Of a stretch of DNA of 64,000 nt, positions 1-10,488 are shown piece by piece; the first letter of the stretch is position 1; each line of letters starts with the position of its first letter. Source of the DNA: Pelagibius marinus (GTDB lineage Bacteria > Pseudomonadota > Alphaproteobacteria > Kiloniellales > Kiloniellaceae); assembly GCF_014925385.1 (NCBI RefSeq), contig NZ_JACSDK010000019.1, positions 102,129-166,128 of the forward strand, written 5' to 3'. A model generated the notes under the pieces. That model saw only the letters and a program-made list of their open reading frames with translations. It had not been told where the DNA came from and searched no databases. Made by a program: the position numbers and the translations under genes.

Positions 1-722
1 AGCTGGCCAAGTGGAGCAAGGAGCTCTTCGCCCCTGTGCTCTTCGCCGGCGGCTACGCGGCGGTGTCGGTGCTGGCCTTCGGCACCCTGGTGCTGGTCCA
101 GTTCGTCGCGCTGCCGGCGCCGCTTTCGCTGCACGAGCGCGGCAAGGGCCGGCCGCTGAGGGAGATTATCCGCCAGCCGCCCCTGATCGTCGCGGTGCTC
201 TGCGCCATGGTCGCCTACGGGGCCATGAACCTGGTCATGGTCTCGACCCCGCTGGCCATGGTGGCCTGCGCCCATCCCTTTGAAACCGCGGCCTTTGTCA
301 TCCAATGGCACGTGGTCGGCATGTACGCGCCGTCCTTTTTCACCGGGCACATCATCCACCGGGTGGGGGCGGAGCGGGTCATTGCCGTCGGCGGCGCTCT
401 GGTGCTGGGCTGCGCCGCGATCAACCTGACGGGCGTCGAGGTGCTGCAGTTCTGGGGCGCCCTGGTCCTGCTGGGGATCGGCTGGAACTTCATGTTCGTC
501 GGCGGCACCGCGCTCCTCACCGAGACCTACCGCGTCGAGGAGCAGTCCCGGGTGCAGGCCTTCAACGAGTTCATGGTCTTCGGTACCACCGCGGTCACCG
601 CGCTCGCCTCCGGTGCGATTTTCAGCGGTTTCGGCTGGCAGGCGGTCAATATCGGCATCATCGCGCCAGTCCTGGTCGCCACCCTGGCGCCCCTGTGGCT
701 GCACCGCCGCCAGACGGCCTAG
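1..722 (+). CDS. MFS transporter, C-terminal part (gene runs off the window start)
   Basis: The reading frame is open from the first base and stops at 720-722, leaving about 239 residues, roughly the C-terminal half of a major facilitator superfamily carrier. Six hydrophobic segments can be followed. A short basic stretch (about residues 40-60 of the fragment) with RxRxxRP-like spacing resembles the central cytoplasmic loop, and the protein ends in a basic tail (RRQTA). The substrate cannot be told because the N-terminal half is missing. The 148 bases that follow separate it from hppA, so the two are probably independent. The family call is good and the function is open. Confidence 0.8.
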   Translation, partial: LAKWSKELFAPVLFAGGYAAVSVLAFGTLVLVQFVALPAPLSLHERGKGRPLREIIRQPPLIVAVLCAMVAYGAMNLVMVSTPLAMVACAHPFETAAFVIQWHVVGMYAPSFFTGHIIHRVGAERVIAVGGALVLGCAAINLTGVEVLQFWGALVLLGIGWNFMFVGGTALLTETYRVEEQSRVQAFNEFMVFGTTAVTALASGAIFSGFGWQAVNIGIIAPVLVATLAPLWLHRRQTA

Positions 723-885
723 TCATAACGTTGAGGTCCCGCCGCCCGGCGGCGCGCAAACGGTTGCTATCGCAGACCGGTTCTGGCATTTTCCGCGCGA
801 TTCTGGGGCGCTCCGATGGGGCAGCGAATCTGGCGCCCGGCCTGCGAAATGCAGGTTGGACTAATTTATCTTGAGGGAACTCCAT

Positions 886-2988
<2,103 letters not shown>

Positions 2989-3041
2989 GGTGCTCTGCTC
3001 TTCCCTTTCCCCACGATGGGGGAAGGGAAGGGCGCAATGAG

Positions 3042-3077
3042 AAAGGCCCTGGAAGCAGCGCGCTTCCAGGGCCTTTT
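3042..3077 (+). terminator. Rho-independent terminator after hppA
   Basis: A perfect 15-bp stem (3042-3056 with 3062-3076) with a five-base loop, followed by TTTTCTT. It sits between convergent hppA and bamE and could serve both, since the other strand also shows an A/T-rich edge. Confidence 0.85.
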
Positions 3078-3114
3078 CTTGTGTTCTGTCGCTCCGGGCC
3101 TCAGCGGGCCTGCG

Positions 3115-3588
3115 TTAAAGCGGGCTGGAGAATCTGCCGATGTTGCCGAACAGCTGCTGCAGCAGGGTCAGGTCGCGCCCTTCGGTCGGCGTCTCGCGGT
3201 CGACCGGATCGACGTCCTGCGCATCGGCCATGGTGTAGTTCCTGGTGCTCTCCACCAGCCCGGATTCGTCGAAGGTGATGACGAGCACCTTGCGGTCGAT
3301 CACCGTCGGCTTCATGAAGGCGATCTCCTCGGTCTTCTGCCCGATGTAGTACCACTTGCGGTCCTGGAAGGTGGACACGGTGGAGGGCGAGCCGAGCAGA
3401 TCGATGATGTCCTGGCGGCTTTGCACGCCCGGCTGGATCGCGGCGACGTCCTCAGGGTCCGGCGTGTTGCCGCGCAGCTGGACAGTGTTGCCGCAGGCCG
3501 ACAGCCCGACGGTGGCACAGGCCAGCACCAGGCAAACGCCCAGACCCGGCAGGTTCTTGCCGAGGCGGCCTCGCTTCGTCGCTTTCAC
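3115..3588 (-). CDS. bamE: Outer membrane assembly lipoprotein BamE (SmpA/OmlA)
   Basis: Small lipoprotein of the BAM complex that inserts beta-barrel proteins into the outer membrane. A basic N-terminus and hydrophobic stretch end in the lipobox LSAC, with Cys32 as the lipidated residue. The SmpA/OmlA domain follows: GVQSRQDIIDLLGSPS, then WYYIGQ and the FDESGLV strand. At 157 residues it is of usual length. The start is GTG, because GAGAGG lies seven bases upstream and no in-frame ATG fits. It faces away from the bc1 chaperone gene, with about 135 bases between starts. This is the standard alphaproteobacterial arrangement bamE / Ubiq_cyt_C_chap / DUF177 / rpmF. Confidence 0.93.
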   Translation of the reverse strand: MKATKRGRLGKNLPGLGVCLVLACATVGLSACGNTVQLRGNTPDPEDVAAIQPGVQSRQDIIDLLGSPSTVSTFQDRKWYYIGQKTEEIAFMKPTVIDRKVLVITFDESGLVESTRNYTMADAQDVDPVDRETPTEGRDLTLLQQLFGNIGRFSSPL

Positions 3589-3724
3589 GTCATACCTCTC
3601 ATTTGACCCCGAATAGCTTGATTAAACCCGCGGGTGGTGCCATTTCAAGACCTTAATTGGAGTTAGTCCCCGGCCGTCGCGGCCCGGACGCCGCCCTTTA
3701 CCCAGCCTTCGTGACCCTAGACCG

Positions 3725-4300
3725 ATGATTTGGAAGCGCCTCTTCGACCCTCAGCCGCGCAGCGAGCAGGCTTGGCCCCTGTACGAGATAATCGTGGCGC
3801 AGGCCCGCAACCCCGTTCTGTACCGGGATTACGGGGTGCCGGACAGCGTGGACGGCCGATTCGAGGCCATCGTGCTGCATCTGGTCCTGGTGCTGCGCCG
3901 CCTGAAGCGGGATTTCCCGGACGGTCTCGACCTGGCCCAGGCCCTGCAGGAGGTCTTCTTCACCGATATGGACCGCTCTCTCAGGGAAATGGGGGCGGGC
4001 GACCTGGGGGTCGGCAAGCGGGTGAGAAGGATGGCCGAGGGCTTCATGGGGCGGCTGAGCGCCTACGAGGCGGCCCTGGACGCGATTGCTCCGCGCGGAA
4101 CCGGGGAACTGGAGACCGTGCTGCGGCGCAATGCTTTCGGCACCCTGCCGGCGGAGGCCGGCGATACCGCCGCCCTGGCCGCCTACATCCTGGCGCAGAC
4201 GGCGGCCCTGGAGGCCCAGGAAGGTGTTGAACTGCGCCAGGGCCGACTGACCTTCGCGGCGCCCCCCGCGGCGGTCCCGGAGGCCTCGGCGAAGGGTTGA
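3725..4300 (+). CDS. Ubiquinol-cytochrome c chaperone family protein (CBP3-like)
   Basis: A 191-residue protein of the Ubiq_cyt_C_chap family, related to yeast Cbp3, which assists cytochrome b and bc1-complex assembly. Typical features are the RNPVLYRDYGVPDSVDGRFE segment, the HLVLVLRRL helix and the FFTDMDRSLREMGAGDLGVGKRV block. No signal peptide is visible, so a cytoplasmic or membrane-peripheral location is likely. It lies between bamE (divergent) and a DUF177 gene (same strand, 117 bases on), a gene order common in alphaproteobacteria. The role in bc1 assembly is inferred from the family. Confidence 0.9.
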   Translation: MIWKRLFDPQPRSEQAWPLYEIIVAQARNPVLYRDYGVPDSVDGRFEAIVLHLVLVLRRLKRDFPDGLDLAQALQEVFFTDMDRSLREMGAGDLGVGKRVRRMAEGFMGRLSAYEAALDAIAPRGTGELETVLRRNAFGTLPAEAGDTAALAAYILAQTAALEAQEGVELRQGRLTFAAPPAAVPEASAKG

Positions 4301-4417
4301 AAAAGCGCAGATTTCCGGCGCTCGGCGGCTTGTGGCGGGGGGCCGGGAAGGGGATTGACCCAGCCCCGCGCAACCCCTATGGTGCGCCGCTTTTCGGGCC
4401 GGAAGCGGAGGATCGCC

Positions 4418-4966
4418 ATGTCGGGTTCAGCCGCAGAGGCAACCAACGAGTTTTCGCGGATCGTGGCGCCGGACCGCCTGGGCGGCCCTGCGGTATCAGA
4501 GTCGATCGAGGCCACGGCCGACGAGCGTGACGCGGTGGCCCGGCGACTGGGTTTGTTGAGCGTCGAGCGGCTGACGGCACAGGCAACGGTGAAGTCTGTC
4601 GGCGGCCGACTGTTCCGGGTCCAGGGGCATTGGGAGGCGGAGGTACAGCAGGGCTGCGTGGTCACGCTGGAGCCTGTTCCTCAGAGCCTCGCCGGTGATC
4701 TCGAGGCGGCTTTTGAGCCCGGCGACGGGCGCGCGGCGGCCCCGGACGACGACGTTCTGATCGACCCGGAAGCGGCCGATCCCGCCGAGGTCCTGCCGGA
4801 GGAGGGCATCGATCTGGGCGAACTGGTGGTTCAGGAACTGTCGGTTGCATTGGATCCCTACCCCCGGGCGCCGGGGGCGGAGATCCCAGTGCAGTACCGG
4901 CCACCGGAGGTGGAAGAGAAAGAGGGACCTTTTGCGGCGCTAAAGGTGCTGAAAGGTGACAAATAG
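4418..4966 (+). CDS. DUF177 (YceD-type) protein, 23S rRNA accumulation family
   Basis: A 182-residue acidic protein of the DUF177/YceD family, which almost always sits just before rpmF and is linked to 23S rRNA and large-subunit production. Visible pieces are a sheet-rich core with RLFRVQGHWEAEVQQ, the VTLEPV strand (in the alphaproteobacterial form of the domain the usual cysteine is kept as QQGCVVTLEPV), and the late block DLGELVVQELSVALDPYPR. The frame is open further upstream (ATG 4355). GGAGGA eight bases before ATG 4418 favours the shorter form used here. Confidence 0.88.
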   Translation: MSGSAAEATNEFSRIVAPDRLGGPAVSESIEATADERDAVARRLGLLSVERLTAQATVKSVGGRLFRVQGHWEAEVQQGCVVTLEPVPQSLAGDLEAAFEPGDGRAAAPDDDVLIDPEAADPAEVLPEEGIDLGELVVQELSVALDPYPRAPGAEIPVQYRPPEVEEKEGPFAALKVLKGDK

Positions 4967-5001
4967 GTTAAGATTTATCTGCGACGTTACCCCGGCTTTG
5001 C

Positions 5002-5030
5002 TTGCTGCACGGGCCTAGATTGGCTAATTA
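5002..5030 (+). promoter_or_regulatory. Possible sigma-70 promoter before rpmF
   Basis: TTGCTG (5002-5007) and TAATTA (5025-5030) are separated by 17 bases, in the 110-base gap before rpmF. This is a pattern match only, and rpmF may also be read from the DUF177 gene. Confidence 0.35.
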
Positions 5031-5076
5031 GGCGCTTGAGATGTCGGCTGTCGCTTGACGATGAAAGACGAAAATC

Positions 5077-5259
5077 ATGGCTGTTCCTAAGAGTAAAATT
5101 TCCAAATCGCGTCGTAATCAGCGCCGGGCCCACGATGCCCTGGCCGCCGGGAGCTACCACGAGTGCTCCAACTGCGGCGAGCTGAAGCGCCCCCACCATG
5201 TCTGCCCGGCCTGCGGTCACTACGACGGCCGGGAAGTCACGGAATCCGAGGGTCTCTAG
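5077..5259 (+). CDS. rpmF: 50S ribosomal protein L32
   Basis: The 60-residue sequence begins [20 protein letters not shown], the L32 signature, and carries a CxxC...CxxC zinc ribbon (CSNCGE and CPACGH). L32 is a structural protein of the large ribosomal subunit. It is followed 62 bases later by plsX, the same coupling of ribosome and phospholipid genes seen in many bacteria. Confidence 0.98.
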   Translation: MAVPKSKISKSRRNQRRAHDALAAGSYHECSNCGELKRPHHVCPACGHYDGREVTESEGL

Positions 5260-5321
5260 GTAGTCGCCCGCCGGGTGGCCGATACGGCCGCCGCATCGGC
5301 GGGCCTGCCTTATGAGGAAAC

Positions 5322-6368
5322 ATGGGCAAGGCGCTCACAATCGCATTGGATGCCATGGGCGGCGACGCTGCCCCTAAGATGGTGGTGCGTGGCGCTTCTA
5401 TTGCGCTGGAACGCTTTCCCGAGGTCCGCTTCATCATGTTCGGGCGGGAGCGCGAAGTCGCGCCTCTGCTGAAGAGCAAGGGCCGCCTGCAGGAAGTCAC
5501 CACCCTGCGTCACACCGATGACGTGGTGAGCAGCGACGCCAAGCCCTCGGTGGCTTTGCGCGGCGGCCGCCAGTCCAGCATGCGCCTGGCGATCGATGCG
5601 GTGCAGGCGGGTGAGGCCGATTGCGTCGTCTCCGCCGGCAACACCGGCGCGCTCATGGCCATGGCCAAGTTCGTGCTGAAGACCCTGCCGGGCATCAACC
5701 GGCCGGCCATCGCTTCCTTCTTTCCCACCCTGCGCGGCGAATCGGTCATGCTCGACCTGGGCGCCAATGTTCAGTGCGACGCTCAGAACCTGGTCGACTT
5801 CGCGGTCATGGGGAACGCCTTCGCGCGCTCGGTGCTGGGCCTGCAGGCGCCGAGCTACGCCCTGCTGAACGTCGGCTCCGAAGAGATCAAGGGGCACGAG
5901 TCGCTGCAGGAAGCCAGCGCCATCCTGCGCGCCAGCGGCCTGCCCGGGAAGTTCCTGGGCTTCGTCGAGGGCGACGACATCGCCAAGGGCACGGCCGACG
6001 TGATCGTCACCGACGGTTTCACCGGCAACGTGGCGTTGAAGACGGCCGAGGGCACGGCAAAGCTGATCAACGAATACATGCGCCATACCTTCCGCTCGTC
6101 GGTGCTGGCCGGCCTCGGCTACCTGCTGGCACGCCCGGCCATGCGCAAGCTGCGCAAGCGCGTCGATCCGCGCGGCTACAACGGCGCAATGTTCCTCGGT
6201 CTGAACGGCATTGCCGTGAAGAGCCACGGCGGCACCGACGCTCTGGGCTTCGCCAACGCCATCGGCGTTGCGGTGGACATGCATCGCCATGATATCATCG
6301 AGAAGATTCGCTCCGACCTCACCCTTCTGGACCGTAGTCCCGGTAACGCTCAGGCGGCAGTCGTATAA
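5322..6368 (+). CDS. plsX: Phosphate acyltransferase PlsX
   Basis: Converts acyl-ACP and phosphate to acyl-phosphate, the first step of phosphatidate synthesis by the PlsX/PlsY route. The N-terminus [19 protein letters not shown] is diagnostic. Further family motifs are [12 protein letters not shown] and [11 protein letters not shown], then the conserved [19 protein letters not shown] segment and [12 protein letters not shown] near the end. At 348 residues it is full length. The stop is two bases before the fabH start, so the two are translated as an operon. Confidence 0.97.
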   Translation: MGKALTIALDAMGGDAAPKMVVRGASIALERFPEVRFIMFGREREVAPLLKSKGRLQEVTTLRHTDDVVSSDAKPSVALRGGRQSSMRLAIDAVQAGEADCVVSAGNTGALMAMAKFVLKTLPGINRPAIASFFPTLRGESVMLDLGANVQCDAQNLVDFAVMGNAFARSVLGLQAPSYALLNVGSEEIKGHESLQEASAILRASGLPGKFLGFVEGDDIAKGTADVIVTDGFTGNVALKTAEGTAKLINEYMRHTFRSSVLAGLGYLLARPAMRKLRKRVDPRGYNGAMFLGLNGIAVKSHGGTDALGFANAIGVAVDMHRHDIIEKIRSDLTLLDRSPGNAQAAVV

Positions 6369-6370
6369 AT

Positions 6371-7342
6371 ATGCATCGTTCCATCGTCACGGGCTGCGGA
6401 GCCTATCTGCCCGCCCAGATCGTCACCAACGAAGACCTCGCGAAAAAGGTTGATACCACCGACGAGTGGATCCGCCAGCGCACCGGCATCCGCCAGCGCC
6501 ATATCGCTGCCGAAGGGGAGATGACCTCCGACCTCGGCACCGCCGCGGCCAAGGAAGCCATGGCCCAGGCCGGCATCTCACCGGCCGACGTCGATCTGAT
6601 CATCTGCGCGACGTCGACGCCGGACGAGACCTTTCCGGCGACCGCGACGCGCATTCAGGAGCACCTGGGCGTCACCCAGGGCGCGGCCTTCGACGTGCAG
6701 GCGGTGTGCAGCGGATTCGTCTATGGCCTCTCGGTGGCCGACAACTTCCTGCGCGTCGGCCAGGCCAAGACGGCCCTGGTGATCGGCGCTGAGACCTTCT
6801 CGCGCATCCTCGACTGGGAGGATCGCACCACCTGCGTGCTGTTTGGCGACGGCGCCGGCGCGGTGGTGCTGCAGGCCACCAACGGGGCGGGGGCGGCCAG
6901 CGCCCGGGGCGTGCTGTCGACCCACCTTTATTCCGACGGCCGCCACCATGACGCTCTCTACGTCGACGGCGGGCCGTCCTCCACCGGCAAGGTCGGCCAC
7001 CTGCGCATGGAGGGCAAGGAGGTCTACCGCCACGCCGTGGTGCGCATGGCCGAGGCCATCGACGCGGCCCTGGACGCCAACGGCCTGACGCCCGGCGATA
7101 TCGACTGGCTGGTGCCGCACCAGGCCAACATCCGCATCATCGAATCCATGGGCCGGCGCCTCAACCTGCCCAGCGACCGGGTGGTGGTGACCGTGGACCG
7201 CCACGCCAACACCTCGGCCGCCTCCATCCCCCTGGCGCTGACCGAGGCCGTAAACGACGGCCGCATCCAGGGTGGCGACCTGATCTGCATGGAGGCCATG
7301 GGCGGCGGATTCACTTGGGGTTCGGCCCTGGTCCGCTGGTAG
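6371..7342 (+). CDS. fabH: Beta-ketoacyl-ACP synthase III (FabH)
   Basis: Starts fatty-acid synthesis by condensing acetyl-CoA with malonyl-ACP. All catalytic residues are visible: Cys113 in QAVCSGF, His250 in VPHQAN and Asn280 in RHANTSAAS, close to the numbering of characterised FabH. The N-terminal [13 protein letters not shown] and the [11 protein letters not shown] motif are typical. The 323 residues are complete. It lies directly behind plsX, so acyl-chain initiation and phospholipid acylation are co-expressed. Confidence 0.97.
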   Translation: MHRSIVTGCGAYLPAQIVTNEDLAKKVDTTDEWIRQRTGIRQRHIAAEGEMTSDLGTAAAKEAMAQAGISPADVDLIICATSTPDETFPATATRIQEHLGVTQGAAFDVQAVCSGFVYGLSVADNFLRVGQAKTALVIGAETFSRILDWEDRTTCVLFGDGAGAVVLQATNGAGAASARGVLSTHLYSDGRHHDALYVDGGPSSTGKVGHLRMEGKEVYRHAVVRMAEAIDAALDANGLTPGDIDWLVPHQANIRIIESMGRRLNLPSDRVVVTVDRHANTSAASIPLALTEAVNDGRIQGGDLICMEAMGGGFTWGSALVRW

Positions 7343-7428
7343 CGCGGCCCCTCTGATCGGGGGGGTAAAGGGCAGCCTTCCGAATTTGCGTCAAAAATTA
7401 GCCGCATCCCACGGTATTCCCTAGATAA

Positions 7429-7457
7429 TTGACCCCCAAATTCGGGTGCGTTAAGCT
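7429..7457 (+). promoter_or_regulatory. Probable sigma-70 promoter of ihfA
   Basis: TTGACC (7429-7434), a 17-base spacer and TAAGCT (7452-7457), located 33 bases before the ihfA start in a locally A/T-rich gap. The ribosome site AGGAGGGGG follows just before ATG 7490. Confidence 0.45.
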
Positions 7458-7489
7458 TCGCTGTTGGTCGAACGCAATAGGAGGGGGGA

Positions 7490-7822
7490 ATGGCCGGTGG
7501 GACGATAACCCGGGCGGACCTGAGCGAGGCCGTTTATCAGGAGGTTGGACTGTCGCGGAACGAGTCCGCGGAACTGGTCGAATCGGTCCTGAATGAGATA
7601 TCTGACGCCCTGGTGCGTGGCGAGATGGTGAAGCTGTCGTCCTTTGGCAGCTTCTCGGTGCGCGAGAAGGGCGAGCGTATTGGCCGTAATCCGAAGACCG
7701 GCGAAGAGGTGCCGATTTTGCCGCGTCGGGTGTTGGTCTTCCGGGCCTCGCACGTGCTGAAGAACCGCATCAACAATGCGCTCAGCAGCCCGGCCCCGGC
7801 CCAGAATGAAGTTGAAGCTTAG
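7490..7822 (+). CDS. ihfA: Integration host factor subunit alpha
   Basis: DNA-bending nucleoid protein that works as a heterodimer with IHF-beta. The N-terminal helices ([20 protein letters not shown]) and the DNA-binding arm with the [22 protein letters not shown] pattern identify the alpha subunit rather than HU. The proline that intercalates between bases lies in the arm (NPKTG). The length of 110 residues is normal, with a short acidic C-terminal tail. A merR-type gene follows after 34 bases, the usual partner in alphaproteobacteria. Confidence 0.96.
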   Translation: MAGGTITRADLSEAVYQEVGLSRNESAELVESVLNEISDALVRGEMVKLSSFGSFSVREKGERIGRNPKTGEEVPILPRRVLVFRASHVLKNRINNALSSPAPAQNEVEA

Positions 7823-7856
7823 CGTCTTCGGATAGCTGGACAAAACAAAGGTCAGC

Positions 7857-8255
7857 ATGCCAGCAAGTCGACCCGCCGGAAAATCAGCAGCAGCTTTTCG
7901 GACGATCAGCGAGGTCAGCGACGAACTCGACGTCCCGCAGCACGTTCTCCGGTTTTGGGAAGGCAAGTTCAGCCAGGTGCGGCCGCTGAAGCGGGGCGGG
8001 GGGCGCCGCTATTATCGGCCGGAAGACATCAGCCTGCTGCGGCGTATCCGGGATCTGCTCTACAGCGAGGGCTACACCATCAAGGGTGTCCAGCGCCTGC
8101 TGCGCGAGGGCCGCGGCAAGGACGGCGGCGAGGAGCCGGCGGCCGCGCCGGTGGCCACGGGGAGCGGCGATCGGACCAAGGAGATCCAGGCCGCCATCGA
8201 CGAGCTGAGCGAGCTGAGAGACATGCTGAAGGCGGCCGGCAAGGGGGCTTCCTGA
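7857..8255 (+). CDS. MerR family transcriptional regulator
   Basis: A 132-residue protein with an N-terminal MerR winged helix: the [22 protein letters not shown] recognition part, then [21 protein letters not shown], where the wing contacts DNA. No conserved metal-binding cysteines are present. The C-terminal third is a short helix rich in Glu and Ala. This type of MerR protein is regularly found directly behind ihfA and plsX-fabH in alphaproteobacteria, but its effector is unknown. Start at ATG 7857; a weaker in-frame start is not needed. Confidence 0.88.
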   Translation: MPASRPAGKSAAAFRTISEVSDELDVPQHVLRFWEGKFSQVRPLKRGGGRRYYRPEDISLLRRIRDLLYSEGYTIKGVQRLLREGRGKDGGEEPAAAPVATGSGDRTKEIQAAIDELSELRDMLKAAGKGAS

Positions 8256-8392
8256 GGGGGAGCCCGGCCTGCCGGCGGCTGGCGCCGGGGGCCGAGAGGA
8301 ATCGTTGCCTTCCCCCAAGAGCCCGGCTATACAGGGCCGCGAAGGGCGCCGTGCCGTTTTTGCGGCCCTGGTTCCGGCGGTCCCGGTTTTTG

Positions 8393-8469
8393 CGGAGCGT
8401 AGCGCAGCCTGGTAGCGCACCACACTGGGGGTGTGGGGGTCGTGGGTTCAAATCCCGCCGCTCCGACCA
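8393..8469 (+). tRNA. tRNA-Pro (anticodon GGG)
   Basis: Acceptor stem CGGAGCG (8393-8399) pairs with CGCTCCG (8459-8465), followed by discriminator A and an encoded CCA. The anticodon stem CCACA/TGTGG encloses the loop CTGGGGG with anticodon GGG at 8427-8429. The T arm contains GGGTTCAAATC. A terminator follows immediately. Confidence 0.95.
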
Positions 8470-8479
8470 TTCTTCAAGA

Positions 8480-8513
8480 AAGCCGTTCCGGTCCTCGCCG
8501 GAGCGGCTTTTTT
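8480..8513 (+). terminator. Terminator after tRNA-Pro
   Basis: A 12-bp stem with one G-T wobble (8480-8491 with 8498-8509) and a six-base loop, followed by a run of T. It ends the tRNA transcript before the ydcF-like gene. Confidence 0.85.
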
Positions 8514-8548
8514 GTATGCACGTGCCGCTGAAAGGCTGAGGAAAGTCA

Positions 8549-9361
8549 ATGGCTACCGCCTTCTTCTTCCTATCAAAGGTCGGCTGGTTTCTGGTGAAGC
8601 CGCTAAACAGCCTGCTGTTTTGTCTCCTGGCCTGGCTGGGCTGCCGACGCTTTGGCTGGCACCGCGGCGCGCGTTTCTTCGGCGCCGTGCTACTGCTCTA
8701 CGGCGGCGCCATCGTGCTGACCCCGCTGCCGGAGCTTGCCCTGCGCAGCCTGGAGAACCGCTTTCCCGCTCCCCAGGTAGACTCCGGCGCCCTTGCCGGC
8801 ATCATCGTCCTGGGCGGCGCGACGGACAGCGGCGCTGTCGCGGCAACCCGCGGCCAGGTGGCGCTGAATGACAGCGCCGAGCGCCTGACCACCGTGGTGG
8901 CCCTGCACCGGGCCATGCCGGCGCTGCCGATCGTCGTCTCGGGTTTTTCCGGGCGCCTGCGGCTGCGGGGCTGGAACGAGGCCGAGATCACTCAGCGCCT
9001 CTTCGAGCAACTGGGCGTCGACATGTCGAAGGTGCGCTTCGAGGCGGAATCCCGCAACACGGCGGAGAACGCGCGCCTCACGATGGGACTGCTCGGTGAT
9101 GAGGGGGATACGGCGGGGGGCCCCTGGCTGCTGGTCACCTCGGCCGCGCACATGCCGCGTGCCGTCGCCAGCTTCCGGTCCGCCGGCCTGCCGCTGCTGC
9201 CCTATCCGGTCGACTACAAGACCGAGCCGGACAACCTCCTCTGGCCGCGTGATATCGGCGGTTCGTTCGGCCTGGCCGGCGCGGCTCTGCACGAGTGGCT
9301 CGGACTGGCGGTCTACTACGTCACCGGACGCAGCGCCGAGCTGTTTCCGGGACCGCGGTGA
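8549..9361 (+). CDS. YdcF/ElyC-type DUF218 membrane protein
   Basis: The 270-residue protein has two N-terminal membrane helices (about residues 10-30 and 42-60) and a periplasmic DUF218 domain. The domain opens with IIVLGGATDSG and holds the family's FEAESRNTAENA signature in the middle, where Glu and Arg line the presumed active site. It ends in a GAALHEWLGLAVYY helix. ElyC-type members act in envelope and peptidoglycan homeostasis, but the reaction is not established for this subgroup. It converges on the SPOR gene, with 32 bases between stops. Confidence 0.85.
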   Translation: MATAFFFLSKVGWFLVKPLNSLLFCLLAWLGCRRFGWHRGARFFGAVLLLYGGAIVLTPLPELALRSLENRFPAPQVDSGALAGIIVLGGATDSGAVAATRGQVALNDSAERLTTVVALHRAMPALPIVVSGFSGRLRLRGWNEAEITQRLFEQLGVDMSKVRFEAESRNTAENARLTMGLLGDEGDTAGGPWLLVTSAAHMPRAVASFRSAGLPLLPYPVDYKTEPDNLLWPRDIGGSFGLAGAALHEWLGLAVYYVTGRSAELFPGPR

Positions 9362-9393
9362 CCACTACCCTATAGGCCTGGGGCGCTGGGGGC

Positions 9394-10329
9394 TCAGGAA
9401 GGGGATTTCTGTGCCGGCGGCGACGGCAGGACGCGGCAATACTGTTTGACGTTGCGGGCCTTGACCTCGGCGCAGACCTCCCGGGCGGCGGTGCGCGAGG
9501 GCAGGGGGCCGGCCAGGACCCGGTAGAAGGTGCCCTTGTCGCCCAGCTCGGTGCGGCGGATCTCCGCCTCCATCCCGCTGAGCGCCACCGGGAAATCACG
9601 CTTCAGGTTGCTCCACTCCCGCTTGGCCGCTTCCTCGCTGCGCAAGGAAGAGAGGTGCAGCACCATGGCGTGGGCGTTGTCCGTCTTGGCCGTCTGCACG
9701 GGCTCCTGGGACGGTGTCTCCGCGGGCTCCTTCGAAGGTTCCTTCGACGATGCCTTGGATTCTTTCTCCGGGGCCACTGCAGCTATCTGGGGCTTCCGCT
9801 TTGGCAGGGGCGGCATGGCGGCCTTTGCCGACTTGCCCTGGGCCTTCTGCGGCTTCTTGCCGTCGTTCTTCGCGATGGCGTCTTTGCTGGTTCCGCCGGT
9901 CTTCTTGCCGTCCTTTGCGGCCGTTTCGGTTGTCTCGGCCTTGGCCTTGGGTGCCGGGACAAGCAGGCCGCTGGCCGCGTCGGCGACCGCGCCCTCCGGC
10001 TCCGCCGACGAGGCCGGCCTGGCCATTTGGCTGGCCACGGCCTGGGGTGGCACGGCGGCTGGCGGCTGCTTCGGGGGCATGGCCGCCCGGGGCGCGCGCG
10101 GCGTCTCGACCACCTCCGGCGTATAGTGCTCAGCTTCCTGGGCGTCGGGTTCCTCGTCCAACTCGTGGGCGGTCTCCAGGATGGAAGCCTCCAGGCGGTT
10201 GGCCCAGCCCTTGGTATCGTCATAGATCGCGTCGCAGCCGCCGAGCAGCGCCGGCAGCGTCCACAGCAAGAGGGCGGCCCCGGCGCGGCCGGGGGCGGTC
10301 TTGGCTGAGGGGCCCTGGATCTTGGACAT
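9394..10329 (-). CDS. SPOR domain lipoprotein
   Basis: A 311-residue exported protein. The N-terminal hydrophobic stretch ends in a lipobox-like LLGGC near residue 32. A long low-complexity linker rich in Pro, Ala, Lys and Glu follows (about residues 65-215). The C-terminal SPOR domain (about 225-305) shows HAMVLHLSSLRSEEAAKREW and FYRVLAGPLPSRTAARE. SPOR domains bind denuded glycan strands at division sites, so a septal or envelope role is likely. Its leader carries a strong hairpin. It is divergent from the HerA-like gene. Confidence 0.85.
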   Translation of the reverse strand: MSKIQGPSAKTAPGRAGAALLLWTLPALLGGCDAIYDDTKGWANRLEASILETAHELDEEPDAQEAEHYTPEVVETPRAPRAAMPPKQPPAAVPPQAVASQMARPASSAEPEGAVADAASGLLVPAPKAKAETTETAAKDGKKTGGTSKDAIAKNDGKKPQKAQGKSAKAAMPPLPKRKPQIAAVAPEKESKASSKEPSKEPAETPSQEPVQTAKTDNAHAMVLHLSSLRSEEAAKREWSNLKRDFPVALSGMEAEIRRTELGDKGTFYRVLAGPLPSRTAAREVCAEVKARNVKQYCRVLPSPPAQKSPS

Positions 10330-10354
10330 CTGGCGGCCTTTCGCGGCGGTGCAC

Positions 10355-10379
10355 GGCCGGTTTCCCCGCGAAACCGGCC
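10355..10379 (-). other. Perfect hairpin in the leader of the SPOR gene
   Basis: A 10-bp perfect inverted repeat (10355-10364 with 10370-10379) around a five-base loop, 26 bases upstream of the SPOR start. No T run follows on either strand, so it is not a simple terminator. It may be an RNA stability element or an operator between the two divergent genes. Confidence 0.4.
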
Positions 10380-10488
10380 ATCAACCTGCCAGCCTAGGTG
10401 CTCTATGGTTTAAAATCCTTAAATGACCGAGACTTAGAGACTTTTCCTAAGCTTTGGTTCTTTCGCTATTGCTTAACGTCTCGCTGCA